Source: Pseudanabaena minima (GTDB taxonomy: Bacteria > Cyanobacteriota > Cyanobacteriia > Pseudanabaenales > Pseudanabaenaceae). From it: a DNA stretch of 64,000 nt. The notes under the pieces are model-generated. The model saw only the letters and a list, made by a program, of their open reading frames with translations, did no database searches and had not been told where the DNA came from. Shown here in pieces: positions 25,140-34,096 of the stretch (position 1 is the stretch's first letter; every line of letters starts with the position of its first letter). The translations under genes and the position numbers were made by a program. The stretch lies in the NCBI RefSeq assembly GCF_051131155.1, contig NZ_CP159508.1, positions 2,852,001 to 2,916,000 of the forward strand, in the 5' to 3' direction.

Positions 25140-28124
25140 CTATTGGTCAGCAATTAATAAAAAACGAATGTGTTCCATATTTTGCTCAGCACGCAGAGAT
25201 TGTACTTGCTCGGCTAACTTGGTACTAGCAATAATTACATCAGGTTGAGATGCGATCGCACTAGCTCTCAAATCATCTTGAGGAGAGATTTTAGACGGCA
25301 AGAAACCTTGATTTTGCAGCATTTCCATCAATAGATCGATTGAACCAAAGTTATCTTCAACTACGAGAATCTTTTTGCCTGTAGAAGCTTTACTAGATAA
25401 AAGAATATCTACCTCACGCAGCAATATCGCCATATCTAGGGGTTTCGTCACATAACTATCGATACCTAAATGGCGACCCTTGTTTTTGTCATCTAATACA
25501 GAAACAATGATAATCGGGATATCTAATGTTGCAGGATCAGATTTGAGTATCGCCGCTACATCGTAGCCACTAATACCTTCCATCACAATATCAAGGGTAA
25601 TCAGATCAGGGCGACTTTCTCGCACCTTGGCGATCGCTTCTTGCCCACTTCCTGCTTCGCGCACAACATATCCTTTAGCTTCTAGTTCCTGCCTGAGTAG
25701 GTTACGAATGCTTGGATCATCATCAATGACGAGAATATTTTTGGGATGATCAATCGCACTTGGACTATCAGTTGGAGCTTGACCATCAGAAACAACTCTT
25801 TTCTTAAGCTGCTCGATGAGAATATCAAAATTAATGGAAGGAAGTTGTTCATCTCCTGTACTAATCGGCAAAGTGAAAGAGAATGTACTACCTTTGCCAA
25901 CTTCACTTTCTACCCAGATTTTGCCACCATGATGAGCAACGATTTCCTTGGAAATTGGTAGTCCAAGCCCAGTTCCTTGAGGCTTATCAGTGAGAGTGTC
26001 ACCAACTTGCTTAAACTTTTCAAATACTTTCGGCTGATCGGATTCAGAAATGCCTACGCCTTGATCGACAACACTGACCACAATAAATTGATTGTCTTGT
26101 CTAACTCGGCAAGTGATACAGCCTTTCTCAGTAAACTTCACAGCATTAGAGATGAGATTAATTACAACTTGGATCAGACGATCCTTATCTCCATAGACAT
26201 CTGGCAAATCTGCTTCAATTTCTCGTACTGGGGCTAATCCCTTTTGTTCAAAGAGAGCTGAAGTTGCTGAAAAAGCCCGATCAATTACTTCCGTAATTGC
26301 CATTGGTTGCATATTCCATTGCATTTTACCAGCTTCGATTTTGGCAACATCTAGAACTTCATTAATTAGCTTGGTGAGACGTGTTCCCTCAGACACAATA
26401 ATCTCAATGTTTTCACTGACTTGACGCACGCTTCGATTCACTTTCTTGTCATCGGTCTGGATTAGAGGAAATATTGACTCTTCTAACTTTTTCTGAATCA
26501 ACTTAGCAAAGCCAAGTACAGAAGTAAGTGGTGTTCGTAGTTCATGAGATACCGTAGAGATGAAGTCTGTTTTCATTCGGTCTACTTCTTTTTCAGCAGT
26601 AATGTCACGAATTAGAATTACTGTACCTAAATAGTTTGTTCCCAATGAGTTGTCTTCTGAGATATTGTCTTCGCCAAAAATTGAAGTAGCAACTGCTTTC
26701 CCAATACGACGATCAGGCAAAGAGAACTCCTCGCTAAAGACTTGTTTAGGATTTTCTCTAGTATTTATCACTAGATTAGTGATTTCTTCAGCTTTAAATA
26801 TTTCTTTATAGCTTGTAGCTTTAGAGATAGCTTTACTGCTGATCCCGATCATACCTGCAAGGGCTGGATTAAATTGAGTAACTTGATCTTCGCTGTTAAC
26901 TACCACCAATCCATCGACCATGTTATCGATAATTGCTTTGATCTCACTGGTACGCTGCTCGACTTTCTGCTCCAATGTACGACTGTAATCAGCTAATTGT
27001 TCACCAGATGCTTTAAGTTGAGATGTCATTTGATTAAACGCGATCGCCAAAATCCCAATTTCATCTTCAGTTAATACAGGTGCTTGTGAGTTAAGATTAC
27101 CGCCAGAAACTTGGTTAGCTGCATCCGCGATCGCCAAAATTGGCTGAGAAATTCTGCGGGCAATCAAGTACACAGCAGTCAATAAGATACCAGCGGAGCT
27201 TAATCCAATCAGCAAAATATCACGAGCTAGGCGATCGGCTGGCTCAAAAGCTTCTGATTGTGAGATTTCGGCAAGCAAAGCCAGATTGAGGTTGTCAATC
27301 CAAATATAACTGCCTAGTACAGGGATAGTTTTATAGTTCTTATATAAACCTTCCCCATCTTTTCCTAAAGCTGCCGCTGAAATGCCTTCACTTTTAATAT
27401 CTTTGGCAAGTTGCTGATTATCTGCTCCTGCTCCCGAAATCAGAACATTTTTAGCAGCCAGTCTACCGACCAAGTAGGTTTCACCACTAGTCCCCAGTCC
27501 AGTACGTTCGCGAATGATATCATCAACCCCTTGCAGATCTAGATCAACGGCAACGACACCAATGCGCTCGCCTAATTTATTGATTAAAGGAGCGGCAAAG
27601 GTCATCGCCGCCTTACCTGAGATTGGCGATATATAGAAATTAGGAACAATAACGCGGGACTGGTCGCGAGTAAAGTAAGTAGTAGTATTGCCGAGTGGCT
27701 GGTATTTGCCTTCTTTTTGTTTGTCAGTAGAAACAATTGTAATTCCATTATTTGTCAGGATCGAAATCTGACGAATGTTTGGTTTTACAGCAGATACATC
27801 CGCCATAAACTTTTGGAGAGCATCAACAGCAGCTTTAAATTCTGGAGATTCGCGATCCTTCGTAAAAGTAATTTCAGAATTAACGATCAGATCTGGTAAC
27901 TGCGTCATCAAAATTACATCACGTCGTTGATTATCAACCCATTGATTTACTTGAGCTTCCTTTAGCGACGTGGCAACTGCCAGTCGGTCAATTACTGATT
28001 TTCTAAGAGCATCACGACTGCGCGTATTCGCACTTACAGCAACGACTAAAACTGTGACAATCGACAGAACCGAAAAATATGCCACAAGTTGCAGCAGCAA
28101 GCGTTTCTTAAATAGGTTGATCAT
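25140..28124 (-). CDS. dCache-HAMP-PAS hybrid histidine kinase with two C-terminal receivers
   Basis: A 994-residue membrane sensor. TM1 (10-33), an extracytoplasmic dCache domain (about 35-295), TM2 (300-322), HAMP (about 322-375), PAS (392-510), HisKA (H527 in VSHELRTPL), HATPase (DQGVGI, GTGLGL; 645-755), receiver 1 (796-910, phosphoacceptor D845, K894) and a partial receiver (917-994). Receiver 2 starts KILVVEDNFGSIDLL but has Ala (A966) where the phosphoacceptor Asp should be. It stops after the fourth strand, so it lacks the last helix and strand with the conserved Lys. It starts 69 bp after a substrate-binding lipoprotein gene on the same strand, suggesting co-expression. No HPt is seen. 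Confidence 0.93.
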   Translation of the reverse strand: MINLFKKRLLLQLVAYFSVLSIVTVLVVAVSANTRSRDALRKSVIDRLAVATSLKEAQVNQWVDNQRRDVILMTQLPDLIVNSEITFTKDRESPEFKAAVDALQKFMADVSAVKPNIRQISILTNNGITIVSTDKQKEGKYQPLGNTTTYFTRDQSRVIVPNFYISPISGKAAMTFAAPLINKLGERIGVVAVDLDLQGVDDIIRERTGLGTSGETYLVGRLAAKNVLISGAGADNQQLAKDIKSEGISAAALGKDGEGLYKNYKTIPVLGSYIWIDNLNLALLAEISQSEAFEPADRLARDILLIGLSSAGILLTAVYLIARRISQPILAIADAANQVSGGNLNSQAPVLTEDEIGILAIAFNQMTSQLKASGEQLADYSRTLEQKVEQRTSEIKAIIDNMVDGLVVVNSEDQVTQFNPALAGMIGISSKAISKATSYKEIFKAEEITNLVINTRENPKQVFSEEFSLPDRRIGKAVATSIFGEDNISEDNSLGTNYLGTVILIRDITAEKEVDRMKTDFISTVSHELRTPLTSVLGFAKLIQKKLEESIFPLIQTDDKKVNRSVRQVSENIEIIVSEGTRLTKLINEVLDVAKIEAGKMQWNMQPMAITEVIDRAFSATSALFEQKGLAPVREIEADLPDVYGDKDRLIQVVINLISNAVKFTEKGCITCRVRQDNQFIVVSVVDQGVGISESDQPKVFEKFKQVGDTLTDKPQGTGLGLPISKEIVAHHGGKIWVESEVGKGSTFSFTLPISTGDEQLPSINFDILIEQLKKRVVSDGQAPTDSPSAIDHPKNILVIDDDPSIRNLLRQELEAKGYVVREAGSGQEAIAKVRESRPDLITLDIVMEGISGYDVAAILKSDPATLDIPIIIVSVLDDKNKGRHLGIDSYVTKPLDMAILLREVDILLSSKASTGKKILVVEDNFGSIDLLMEMLQNQGFLPSKISPQDDLRASAIASQPDVIIASTKLAEQVQSLRAEQNMEHIRFLLIADQ

Positions 28125-28193
28125 CTTCTATACTCACTTTACTAACGATTCTGAAGGCTATGAAAGGCAGCGCTTCGCACCGCCCCATCCAGA

Positions 28194-29603
28194 TTATTTC
28201 CACTGGGTGAAAATAGTCTTAATTTGGGCGATCGCTTCATCGGCGGCTTGTTCAGGTGTACTCTTACCCGTAGCCACTGATTTGATGGTTTTCCCCCATA
28301 TTTGCTTTGCACCAACTTCTGAATAAGCAGGGTTCTGAGATGTATAAAAAGATTTTGTATTCTGAAATTGCTTGGTTGCCGCCAAAATATGTGGATCTTT
28401 AGAATCTTTATAATAGGGATCTTCCAATAATTTGGGCATAGTCGGGAAATATCTTCCTCCTGCACCCTTCAAATAGGTAAGCAAATTATCAGGTTGGATA
28501 ATGTGGGATAACAAATTTTTAGCAAGCTCTTGCCTTGCTTTTTCTTTAGCAAGCTCATCCTTGTCTTCTTTAACGTTAGCAGCAGCAAAGATAACCGCCT
28601 GTTTCACCGCAACTAAATAGTTAAGAGGCTTTCCATCGGGAGCAAGTGGCCATTCTGTGGTTACCAATTTTTTATTGTAAACCTCCTGATCAAATTGCTG
28701 AGATGCAGGGATAGACAAGCCTGGGTTGGTGGTCATGAATGAATTGCGACTCAGAAATACTTGGTTATTGTCAGCATCTGTCCATTGCACAGCCGTGGGC
28801 GGCACATGTTTACTCTTGTAAAATCCTGCATACTTTGTCAATGCAGCAATAATACCTTGACGATTTTTGGAACTATCAATTTGCAACTGTCCATTGTCAT
28901 CAAGTAACTCTACCCCATAAGCAGTGAGGAACTGCTCAAACATGAAGATCACATCCGTACCTTCGGCAGACATTGGCAGTCCGATGCCATAGAGATCTTT
29001 TTTGCCTTTGTTATTAGCACGGTCTTGTGCTGTTTGCCAGAACGTCCAAAAACCATCCCAATCTTTGGGGATACTAGTGTCAGTCATTCCGACATCAGTA
29101 AGGAGGTCGCGCCAATAATGCAAACCAGCCGATAATTGGGCGATCGGTACAGCATAGTAAGCAGGCTTAGGATTGGCACTATTTTTATAGGCGACAGCCT
29201 TAAGAGCGATCGGGCTAAATAAACCTTTAACAGGTTCTACAACATCAGAAACATCTACTAATTTATTTTGCCATGCTAACTTTGGATAGAGGGCAAATTC
29301 AGCCGTGTTACTAAATAAAATATCAGGGGGATTGCCGTTTGCAAGGGCATTTTCAGCATCACGGTTGATCGAGCCATCATTATAAAAAGTGATCTCCACC
29401 TTTGTATTATTCTGTTTTTCCCACTCCGCCACAATTTGGGAAAGAGCCTCGGTCTCAGCAGGATAGAAGCTTTGAATCCACCAAACACGAAACTTAGATG
29501 TTTTTTCGGGGATTCGATAATTTAAGACTGTGGAATCGCTACAGGCTGCCAAACCCAAACCTGCTAAAGACAGAGACAACCGATTAAACTGACGACGAAG
29601 CAT
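28194..29603 (-). CDS. ABC-type sugar-binding lipoprotein (solute-binding family 1)
   Basis: A 469-residue lipoprotein: signal MLRRQFNRLSLSLAGLGLAAC with lipobox Cys at residue 21, then the type 1 extracellular solute-binding fold. The body has FRVWWIQSFYPAETEALSQI, KVEITFYNDGSINRDAENAL and GNPPDILFSNTAEF, similar to sugar-binding proteins of carbohydrate ABC transporters. It binds a ligand in the periplasm. No permease or ATPase gene is adjacent. The neighbour downstream is a dCache kinase, so the protein may serve as a ligand receptor for sensing as well as, or instead of, transport. The ligand cannot be told from sequence. Confidence 0.9.
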   Translation of the reverse strand: MLRRQFNRLSLSLAGLGLAACSDSTVLNYRIPEKTSKFRVWWIQSFYPAETEALSQIVAEWEKQNNTKVEITFYNDGSINRDAENALANGNPPDILFSNTAEFALYPKLAWQNKLVDVSDVVEPVKGLFSPIALKAVAYKNSANPKPAYYAVPIAQLSAGLHYWRDLLTDVGMTDTSIPKDWDGFWTFWQTAQDRANNKGKKDLYGIGLPMSAEGTDVIFMFEQFLTAYGVELLDDNGQLQIDSSKNRQGIIAALTKYAGFYKSKHVPPTAVQWTDADNNQVFLSRNSFMTTNPGLSIPASQQFDQEVYNKKLVTTEWPLAPDGKPLNYLVAVKQAVIFAAANVKEDKDELAKEKARQELAKNLLSHIIQPDNLLTYLKGAGGRYFPTMPKLLEDPYYKDSKDPHILAATKQFQNTKSFYTSQNPAYSEVGAKQIWGKTIKSVATGKSTPEQAADEAIAQIKTIFTQWK

Positions 29604-29644
29604 AGGTTTTTAAGATAAGAAGAAAGCAAAACTGGAAATCTCAG

Positions 29645-29685
29645 AATTCAATATAAACATTGCAATGCAATGTTTATATTGAATT
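29645..29685. repeat. palindrome before the lipoprotein gene
   Basis: Arms AATTCAATATAAACATTGC and complement with tip GCAATGC, between the HAD gene and the binding-protein gene on the same strand. It ends at the HAD stop codon. Confidence 0.8.
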
Positions 29686-30351
29686 TTATATGAATAGTTC
29701 AACAAGGTCTGGGAGAACTATTGTCCCTTCAGGAAAGGGATCAGTTTTAGGATATTTCATCACCCTGCCTATAAATTTTACACCCGCAGCGATCGCCCCT
29801 TCATGATCAGCGATCGCATCGCCAACCATCAATACGCGATCAGGCGCAAAATCATATTGCGACAAAATACTTTGAATAATATCTCCTTTTTGGGCTGGAG
29901 AACCATGTACAGATACAAAATAATGACTCATCTTCCGACGTGACACAATCCTTTTTAACTCTTGATCGGGAGTTCCTGAAGCTACAAATAGTGGGATGGA
30001 TTGATAAGTATTTTCTAAAAAATCATAGGCTCCTGACACATAAACTGCATCTACTACTGCATCTTCGACATATTGCGAAAATAGATTTCCCAGTCTCAGT
30101 TCCTCTTCTTGGGTTAAAGTTTTACCCAGCAAAACTTCGTGATAATACCGAAACTTGTCAAACCTTGACACGCCTCCATGCAGTAGATGATAGGCTTTCA
30201 CCTGCTCAACAATGAGATCGCCATATTCTGCGTATAAAGCACCAAATGCTTGAGTTTTGACATCCACTGACTCAACAAGGACTCCATCAAAATCAAATAC
30301 GATCGCATCATATTTTTTAGTCATGATTGGGTTGGTGGTATTTGTATTCAC
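29686..30351 (-). CDS. HAD-superfamily phosphatase (beta-phosphoglucomutase/PGP type)
   Basis: A 221-residue HAD hydrolase. Motif I is IVFDFDGVLVESVDVK, the cap domain is helical, motif II is PLFVASGTPDQEL, motif III has Lys in VHGSPAQKGD, and motif IV is VLMVGDAIADHEGAIAAG. It dephosphorylates a small metabolite or interconverts a sugar phosphate; the substrate is unknown. The gene begins with a GTG in a GTGA overlap with the dehydrogenase stop (30348-30351), indicating coupling. An in-frame ATG at 30324 is the alternative start. It belongs to the metabolic cluster 29686-33969. Confidence 0.88.
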   Translation of the reverse strand: MNTNTTNPIMTKKYDAIVFDFDGVLVESVDVKTQAFGALYAEYGDLIVEQVKAYHLLHGGVSRFDKFRYYHEVLLGKTLTQEEELRLGNLFSQYVEDAVVDAVYVSGAYDFLENTYQSIPLFVASGTPDQELKRIVSRRKMSHYFVSVHGSPAQKGDIIQSILSQYDFAPDRVLMVGDAIADHEGAIAAGVKFIGRVMKYPKTDPFPEGTIVLPDLVELFI

Positions 30352-31289
30352 TTGGCTAAACCCAGAGCTAAAAGACTATCAAATAGGTTTTGAGAAGCTT
30401 CCTGTTCCATTTGGGTTCTGGCTTCTTTAGCATAGGAACCCATATGGGGAGTCAAAATAACTTGAGGCAATGAACAGAGTTGCCCAAAATATGGCTCTTC
30501 TTCAAATACATCAAGGGCTGCACCCGCCAAATGCCCTGAAACTAGAGCCTCATAGAGAGCTTGTTCATCAACTAGCCCACCTCTAGAAGTATTGATTAAA
30601 ATACTACCTGCTTGCATCTTATTGATAAAATCGCGATCAACTAAATGATGATTGTCTTGGTTATAGGGAACATGGATCGTAATTACAGTTGAGCGGGCGA
30701 TAAATTCATCTAAAGATGTGACGCAAACAGTATCAGCAAATAGAGAATCATCACGGAAAATGTCATAGGCAATTCTCTTGGTTCCAAACGATTTTAAAAG
30801 TTGTCCTACTCGATTGCCAACCCTCCCATAGCCCAACAGCCCTACTACTTGCGAGGCAAGTAATCTGCCCATCAAAGGTTTCCATGTACCTTCACGCAAG
30901 ATGCGATCGGCTTCTGAGGTTCGCCTCAAAATGGAAAGGATTAAACTCACGGTTAATTCAGCCACAGCAATTACAGGAGCTGTAGGGGTAATATGCACTG
31001 GAATTTCCAATTCCTCAGCCGCCACCAGATCGACACTATCAGTTCCAATTCCACACCGTGAAATTACCTTTAGAGATTTCGCTGATTTTAAAACATTGCG
31101 AGTCAGAGGCTCAACACCTGCGATCATACCAACAATATCATCATCACTGAGTAGCTCTAAGACCTCTGTTTCTTTGAGCTTTCTACCATAAGGATTTAAA
31201 ACAATTTCAAAGCCTTGAGCTTGGAGACCCTGCAATACTTGATTGCTTTTCACATCAAAAGACGAAGTACTGATCAGTAGTTTGGGCAT
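30348..31289 (-). CDS. D-isomer-specific 2-hydroxyacid dehydrogenase
   Basis: A 313-residue NAD(P)-dependent dehydrogenase of the phosphoglycerate-dehydrogenase type. Visible are the substrate-binding N-terminus with VISRCGIGTDSVDL, the Rossmann motif VVGLLGYGRVGNRVGQLL (GxGxxG), and the C-terminal catalytic residues in SILINTSRGGLVDEQAL (Arg), LDVFEEEP (Glu) and LTPHMGSY (His). It interconverts a 2-hydroxyacid and a 2-oxoacid. No regulatory ACT domain is present, so it is not a typical serine-pathway SerA. The overlap with the HAD gene and adjacent AEC transporter suggest catabolism or synthesis of an organic or sugar acid. Confidence 0.92.
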   Translation of the reverse strand: MPKLLISTSSFDVKSNQVLQGLQAQGFEIVLNPYGRKLKETEVLELLSDDDIVGMIAGVEPLTRNVLKSAKSLKVISRCGIGTDSVDLVAAEELEIPVHITPTAPVIAVAELTVSLILSILRRTSEADRILREGTWKPLMGRLLASQVVGLLGYGRVGNRVGQLLKSFGTKRIAYDIFRDDSLFADTVCVTSLDEFIARSTVITIHVPYNQDNHHLVDRDFINKMQAGSILINTSRGGLVDEQALYEALVSGHLAGAALDVFEEEPYFGQLCSLPQVILTPHMGSYAKEARTQMEQEASQNLFDSLLALGLAK

Positions 31290-31480
31290 GTTTTTATTGC
31301 TTCTTAGATTGACTTTATTAATTCTGTCAAGAATTTCTCAGTAAGTCTACATAACTATGGCTGATATGTTCAACATTTTTTCGCACAAAGATTAGATTAA
31401 ACTAATGTTTTTTATTTATGGATTACCATGAAAATATACTTAAAAATGAAATCATATATAGCTAAAACCCAATATAGACT

Positions 31481-32503
31481 CTATGAAAATAGCCATAACC
31501 AAATAGGTATGGTGAACAGTAAAAGAACTACGCCAAAAGCTAAGGTGGTAACGGTTAAATCACGATCCAAATTATAGGCTTGAGCAATTACCAAGGTCGA
31601 GAAAGCTGGTGGCATGGCCATTTGTAAAACCATCGCCATCCGAGGTTCTCCCGTCACACCAAAAAACATTAGCCCTGTACCAACCACTAGTGGGGTAAGG
31701 AGCATTTTAATCGATAGGCAAGTTAAGGCTCTCTTGACGTTGCGTAATGTCTTTAATTGACTTAACTGCATCCCAATCATCACAAGAGACAAAGTTACCG
31801 TAGTCCAAGCAATCATACTCATCCCAGATGTAACTACCGTAGGCAAAGGTATAAACCTCATGCCGACTCCAATTGGTAAGCTCCATAAAGCAGGTGTCTT
31901 TGCCATTGACACAAATGGGTTTGGCTTCTTTTGGTTGCTAGACATGCTGCCATAACGACTAGCCAAAGCAATGCCAACAGAATAGGCTGCGATCGTTGAG
32001 CCAATCAGATCATAAAACAGAGACCAAGCAAAATATTGGGGCCCCACCAGAGCCAAACTAACGGGATATCCCATAAAAGCAGTATTCCCCAAAGTCATGG
32101 CAAGCAAGAAACTCCCCTGAGTTGCCCCTGACCAAGAAGTTTCATGCTCTAAGGTTGTATCCATGCTGGGGTTGGTTTCCAGATTCTTTTCTCTAGAAGT
32201 AATCCCCCTTGATAACTTACTAAATCTTTCATCACTTACACCAAGATCGATCCAAATCCAAGCTAGTCCTGCACCAACTAAAATTGCAACCCAAGCAGTA
32301 GTTGGTGCAATCACAATCCATCCCGATAGATCCGCTTGACGCAGAAAAGAAATAATACTGATCGGAACACCTACAAATAGTAAAGCTTTACCAAGATAAG
32401 TAGTAAAGATTTTGGGAAGGAGCTTTCCTAGGACATAGCCCAAGAGAGTCCATCCAATTAACCTCACGTAAAGCATGACGAGAGGGTTTTCTAACGTGAA
32501 CAT
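31481..32503 (-). CDS. AEC-family (auxin efflux carrier-type) permease
   Basis: A 340-residue membrane protein with about eight to ten hydrophobic segments. The first half has NTAFMGYPVSLALVGPQYFA (conserved N and P typical of the family) and the second half MQLSQLKTLRNVKRAL and MALPPAFST-like MAMPPAFSTLVIAQAYNLD. The AEC family moves organic anions or amino-acid derivatives, driven by the proton gradient. A Ser/Thr/Glu-rich cytoplasmic loop lies at about residues 100-125. The gene stands 191 bp upstream of the dehydrogenase gene on the same strand. Confidence 0.9.
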   Translation of the reverse strand: MFTLENPLVMLYVRLIGWTLLGYVLGKLLPKIFTTYLGKALLFVGVPISIISFLRQADLSGWIVIAPTTAWVAILVGAGLAWIWIDLGVSDERFSKLSRGITSREKNLETNPSMDTTLEHETSWSGATQGSFLLAMTLGNTAFMGYPVSLALVGPQYFAWSLFYDLIGSTIAAYSVGIALASRYGSMSSNQKKPNPFVSMAKTPALWSLPIGVGMRFIPLPTVVTSGMSMIAWTTVTLSLVMIGMQLSQLKTLRNVKRALTCLSIKMLLTPLVVGTGLMFFGVTGEPRMAMVLQMAMPPAFSTLVIAQAYNLDRDLTVTTLAFGVVLLLFTIPIWLWLFS

Positions 32504-32559
32504 AAAATTTCAACCATAGGAACTAAGTGTGAAAGTTGAGAAAGAAGTCTTAGTATCTG

Positions 32560-32661
32560 TTATACCAAAACACAAAATGGCTACTCCATTTTGTGTTTTT
32601 AAAACCTTTACGGAATTCGGGTTTCAATTCATCCATGTGTCATCACACTTTTGTGAATTAG
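32560..32661 (-). repeat. compound intergenic repeat (copy with hairpin and TTCAC arms)
   Basis: TTATACCAAAAC, a hairpin (32567-32599, arms AAAACACAAAATGG), then AAAACCTTTAC and a second inverted repeat at 32626-32659 with GTGTCATCACAC in its centre. The same order recurs in reverse at 36905-37008. Confidence 0.75.
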
Positions 32662-32684
32662 TAAGCAATACAGATTACGTGTTG

Positions 32685-33446
32685 CTATAATTGTCCTCCA
32701 TTTACATCAACGATCGCACCTGTCATATAGCTAGATAGTTGCGAAGCTAGAAATAGAATTACATTGACCTGTTCTTCCATTGAGGCAATTCTACCTAGGG
32801 GAATGGAGTCGATCAGTTTTTGTTCTGCTTCAGGTGGCAAAGTCGCTGCTAGCATCGGGGTGTAGGTTTGACTAGGACAAACCACATTGACATTAATTTG
32901 AAAAGGCGCTAGCTCGTAAGCAAGCTGTCTCGTAAAGCCAATCACTCCTGCTTTTGAAGCAACATAATGAATACCTGACAATTTACTGCGAAAATGTCCT
33001 GCGATTGAGGAAACATTGATAATTTTGCCACTTTGCTGACGCTTCATGATTGGTACTACATGTTTGCAACAGAGAAACTGGCTAGTGAGATTTGTTGCCA
33101 TAACTTTGTTCCAATCCTCAAGGGAAATATCCTCAATTTTGGCAACTTGGTTAATTGCAGCATTATTAATTAAGATATCAATCTTTCCATAGGTCTGAAA
33201 GACTGTGGCGATCGCCTGTTTCACTTGCTCCTCATCGGAAACATCACAGGGGATTGACAATGCTGATTTACCCGATTCAGTCAATGCAGAGGCGATCGCT
33301 TCTGCGCCACTACGCGAGATAAACACCGTATGCGATCCGTAGGCAGCGATCGCTTCAGCAACCGCCAGACCGATGCCACTACTTGCCCCAGTAATAATTG
33401 CAACTTTCCCCTTGAAGTCATGGGGAAATTCATGGGGTTTAGTCAT
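32685..33446 (-). CDS. short-chain dehydrogenase/reductase (3-oxoacyl-ACP reductase-like)
   Basis: A 253-residue SDR from ATG 33446; a TTG at 33458 would add four residues. N-terminal cofactor motif VAIITGASSGIGLAVAEAI (TGxxxGxG), DVSDEEQVKQAIA, NNAAINQVAKIED (NNAG-like), the catalytic Ser in INVSSIAGH and YxxxK as YVASKAGVIGF, and a C-terminal SSYMTGAIVDVNGGQ. All catalytic residues are present. It reduces or oxidises an alcohol/ketone with NAD(P)H. Adjacent genes suggest a dedicated pathway rather than fatty acid synthesis, which is inference. Confidence 0.93.
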   Translation of the reverse strand: MTKPHEFPHDFKGKVAIITGASSGIGLAVAEAIAAYGSHTVFISRSGAEAIASALTESGKSALSIPCDVSDEEQVKQAIATVFQTYGKIDILINNAAINQVAKIEDISLEDWNKVMATNLTSQFLCCKHVVPIMKRQQSGKIINVSSIAGHFRSKLSGIHYVASKAGVIGFTRQLAYELAPFQINVNVVCPSQTYTPMLAATLPPEAEQKLIDSIPLGRIASMEEQVNVILFLASQLSSYMTGAIVDVNGGQL

Positions 33447-33478
33447 AAGCTGAATCAACTAATTTATATGTTTCTTGA

Positions 33479-33515
33479 GCAATGAAGTGCATCGCTATGC
33501 GCGGTACTTCATTGC
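33479..33515. repeat. palindrome between cupin and SDR genes
   Basis: Arms GCAATGAAGT/ACTTCATTGC with tip GCTATGC inside an imperfect stem. It sits in the 61-bp gap. Confidence 0.6.
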
Positions 33516-33519
33516 CTAT

Positions 33520-33969
33520 TTAGTTTTTAACAAAAACATGATCTTCCACAAAAATATGATTTACATCAGGTTTACCAATCGCTAAACGGATCGAAGGTTT
33601 ATCACCAACAACACGAATATTATGGATTACCTTGCGTGGTACAAAAATGATGTCATCCTTAGTGGCACGGTAAGATCCCTTTCCATCCACATCCCACTCT
33701 AATTCGCCTTCCATTACTACCCACCACTCATCTTCGTTAGCATGATAGTGAGTGCGATTGCTTTCGCCAGGTTTCTGACAAATCATGACAGCGCTCATCA
33801 TGTCAGTATAAATGAGGCGCACTGACCAAGATGGTTCGCCCATCTCTTTTTTGATGTCTTCTAAACGATTAAAAATGCGGTTGATGCTGTCATGGGTATT
33901 CGCTTTGGCAACACCATCATCTTTCATCACCGTAGCAAGGTCTCGGTCTTGTTTTGCGATCGTGGTCAT
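33520..33969 (-). CDS. single-domain cupin protein
   Basis: A 149-residue protein. The central cupin fold contains NRTHYHANEDEWWVVMEGEL (cupin motif 1, His and Glu metal ligands) and IIFVPRKVIHNIRVVG (motif 2, His). The N-terminal 50 residues are helical. Cupins act as metal-dependent isomerases, dioxygenases or sugar/organic-acid sensors. The ligand set H-x-H-E plus H is intact, so metal binding is likely. First gene of the minus-strand cluster with the SDR, AEC and dehydrogenase genes. Confidence 0.9.
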   Translation of the reverse strand: MTTIAKQDRDLATVMKDDGVAKANTHDSINRIFNRLEDIKKEMGEPSWSVRLIYTDMMSAVMICQKPGESNRTHYHANEDEWWVVMEGELEWDVDGKGSYRATKDDIIFVPRKVIHNIRVVGDKPSIRLAIGKPDVNHIFVEDHVFVKN

Positions 33970-34051
33970 AGCTGAATTACTCCATTGAAGTTTTGATTAA
34001 GTTAGGGTATTAATCATGAAACATACAAAGTCTATCTCCCATAATTAATAA

Positions 34052-34096
34052 TAATAAATACTAAAGGCACGCTAAGCGTGCCTTTAGTATTTATTA
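34052..34096. terminator. terminator-like palindrome, GCTAAGC tip
   Basis: Arms TAATAAATACTAAAGGCACG and complement. It overlaps the porin stop codon and separates the porin from the cupin gene's upstream region. Confidence 0.75.
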
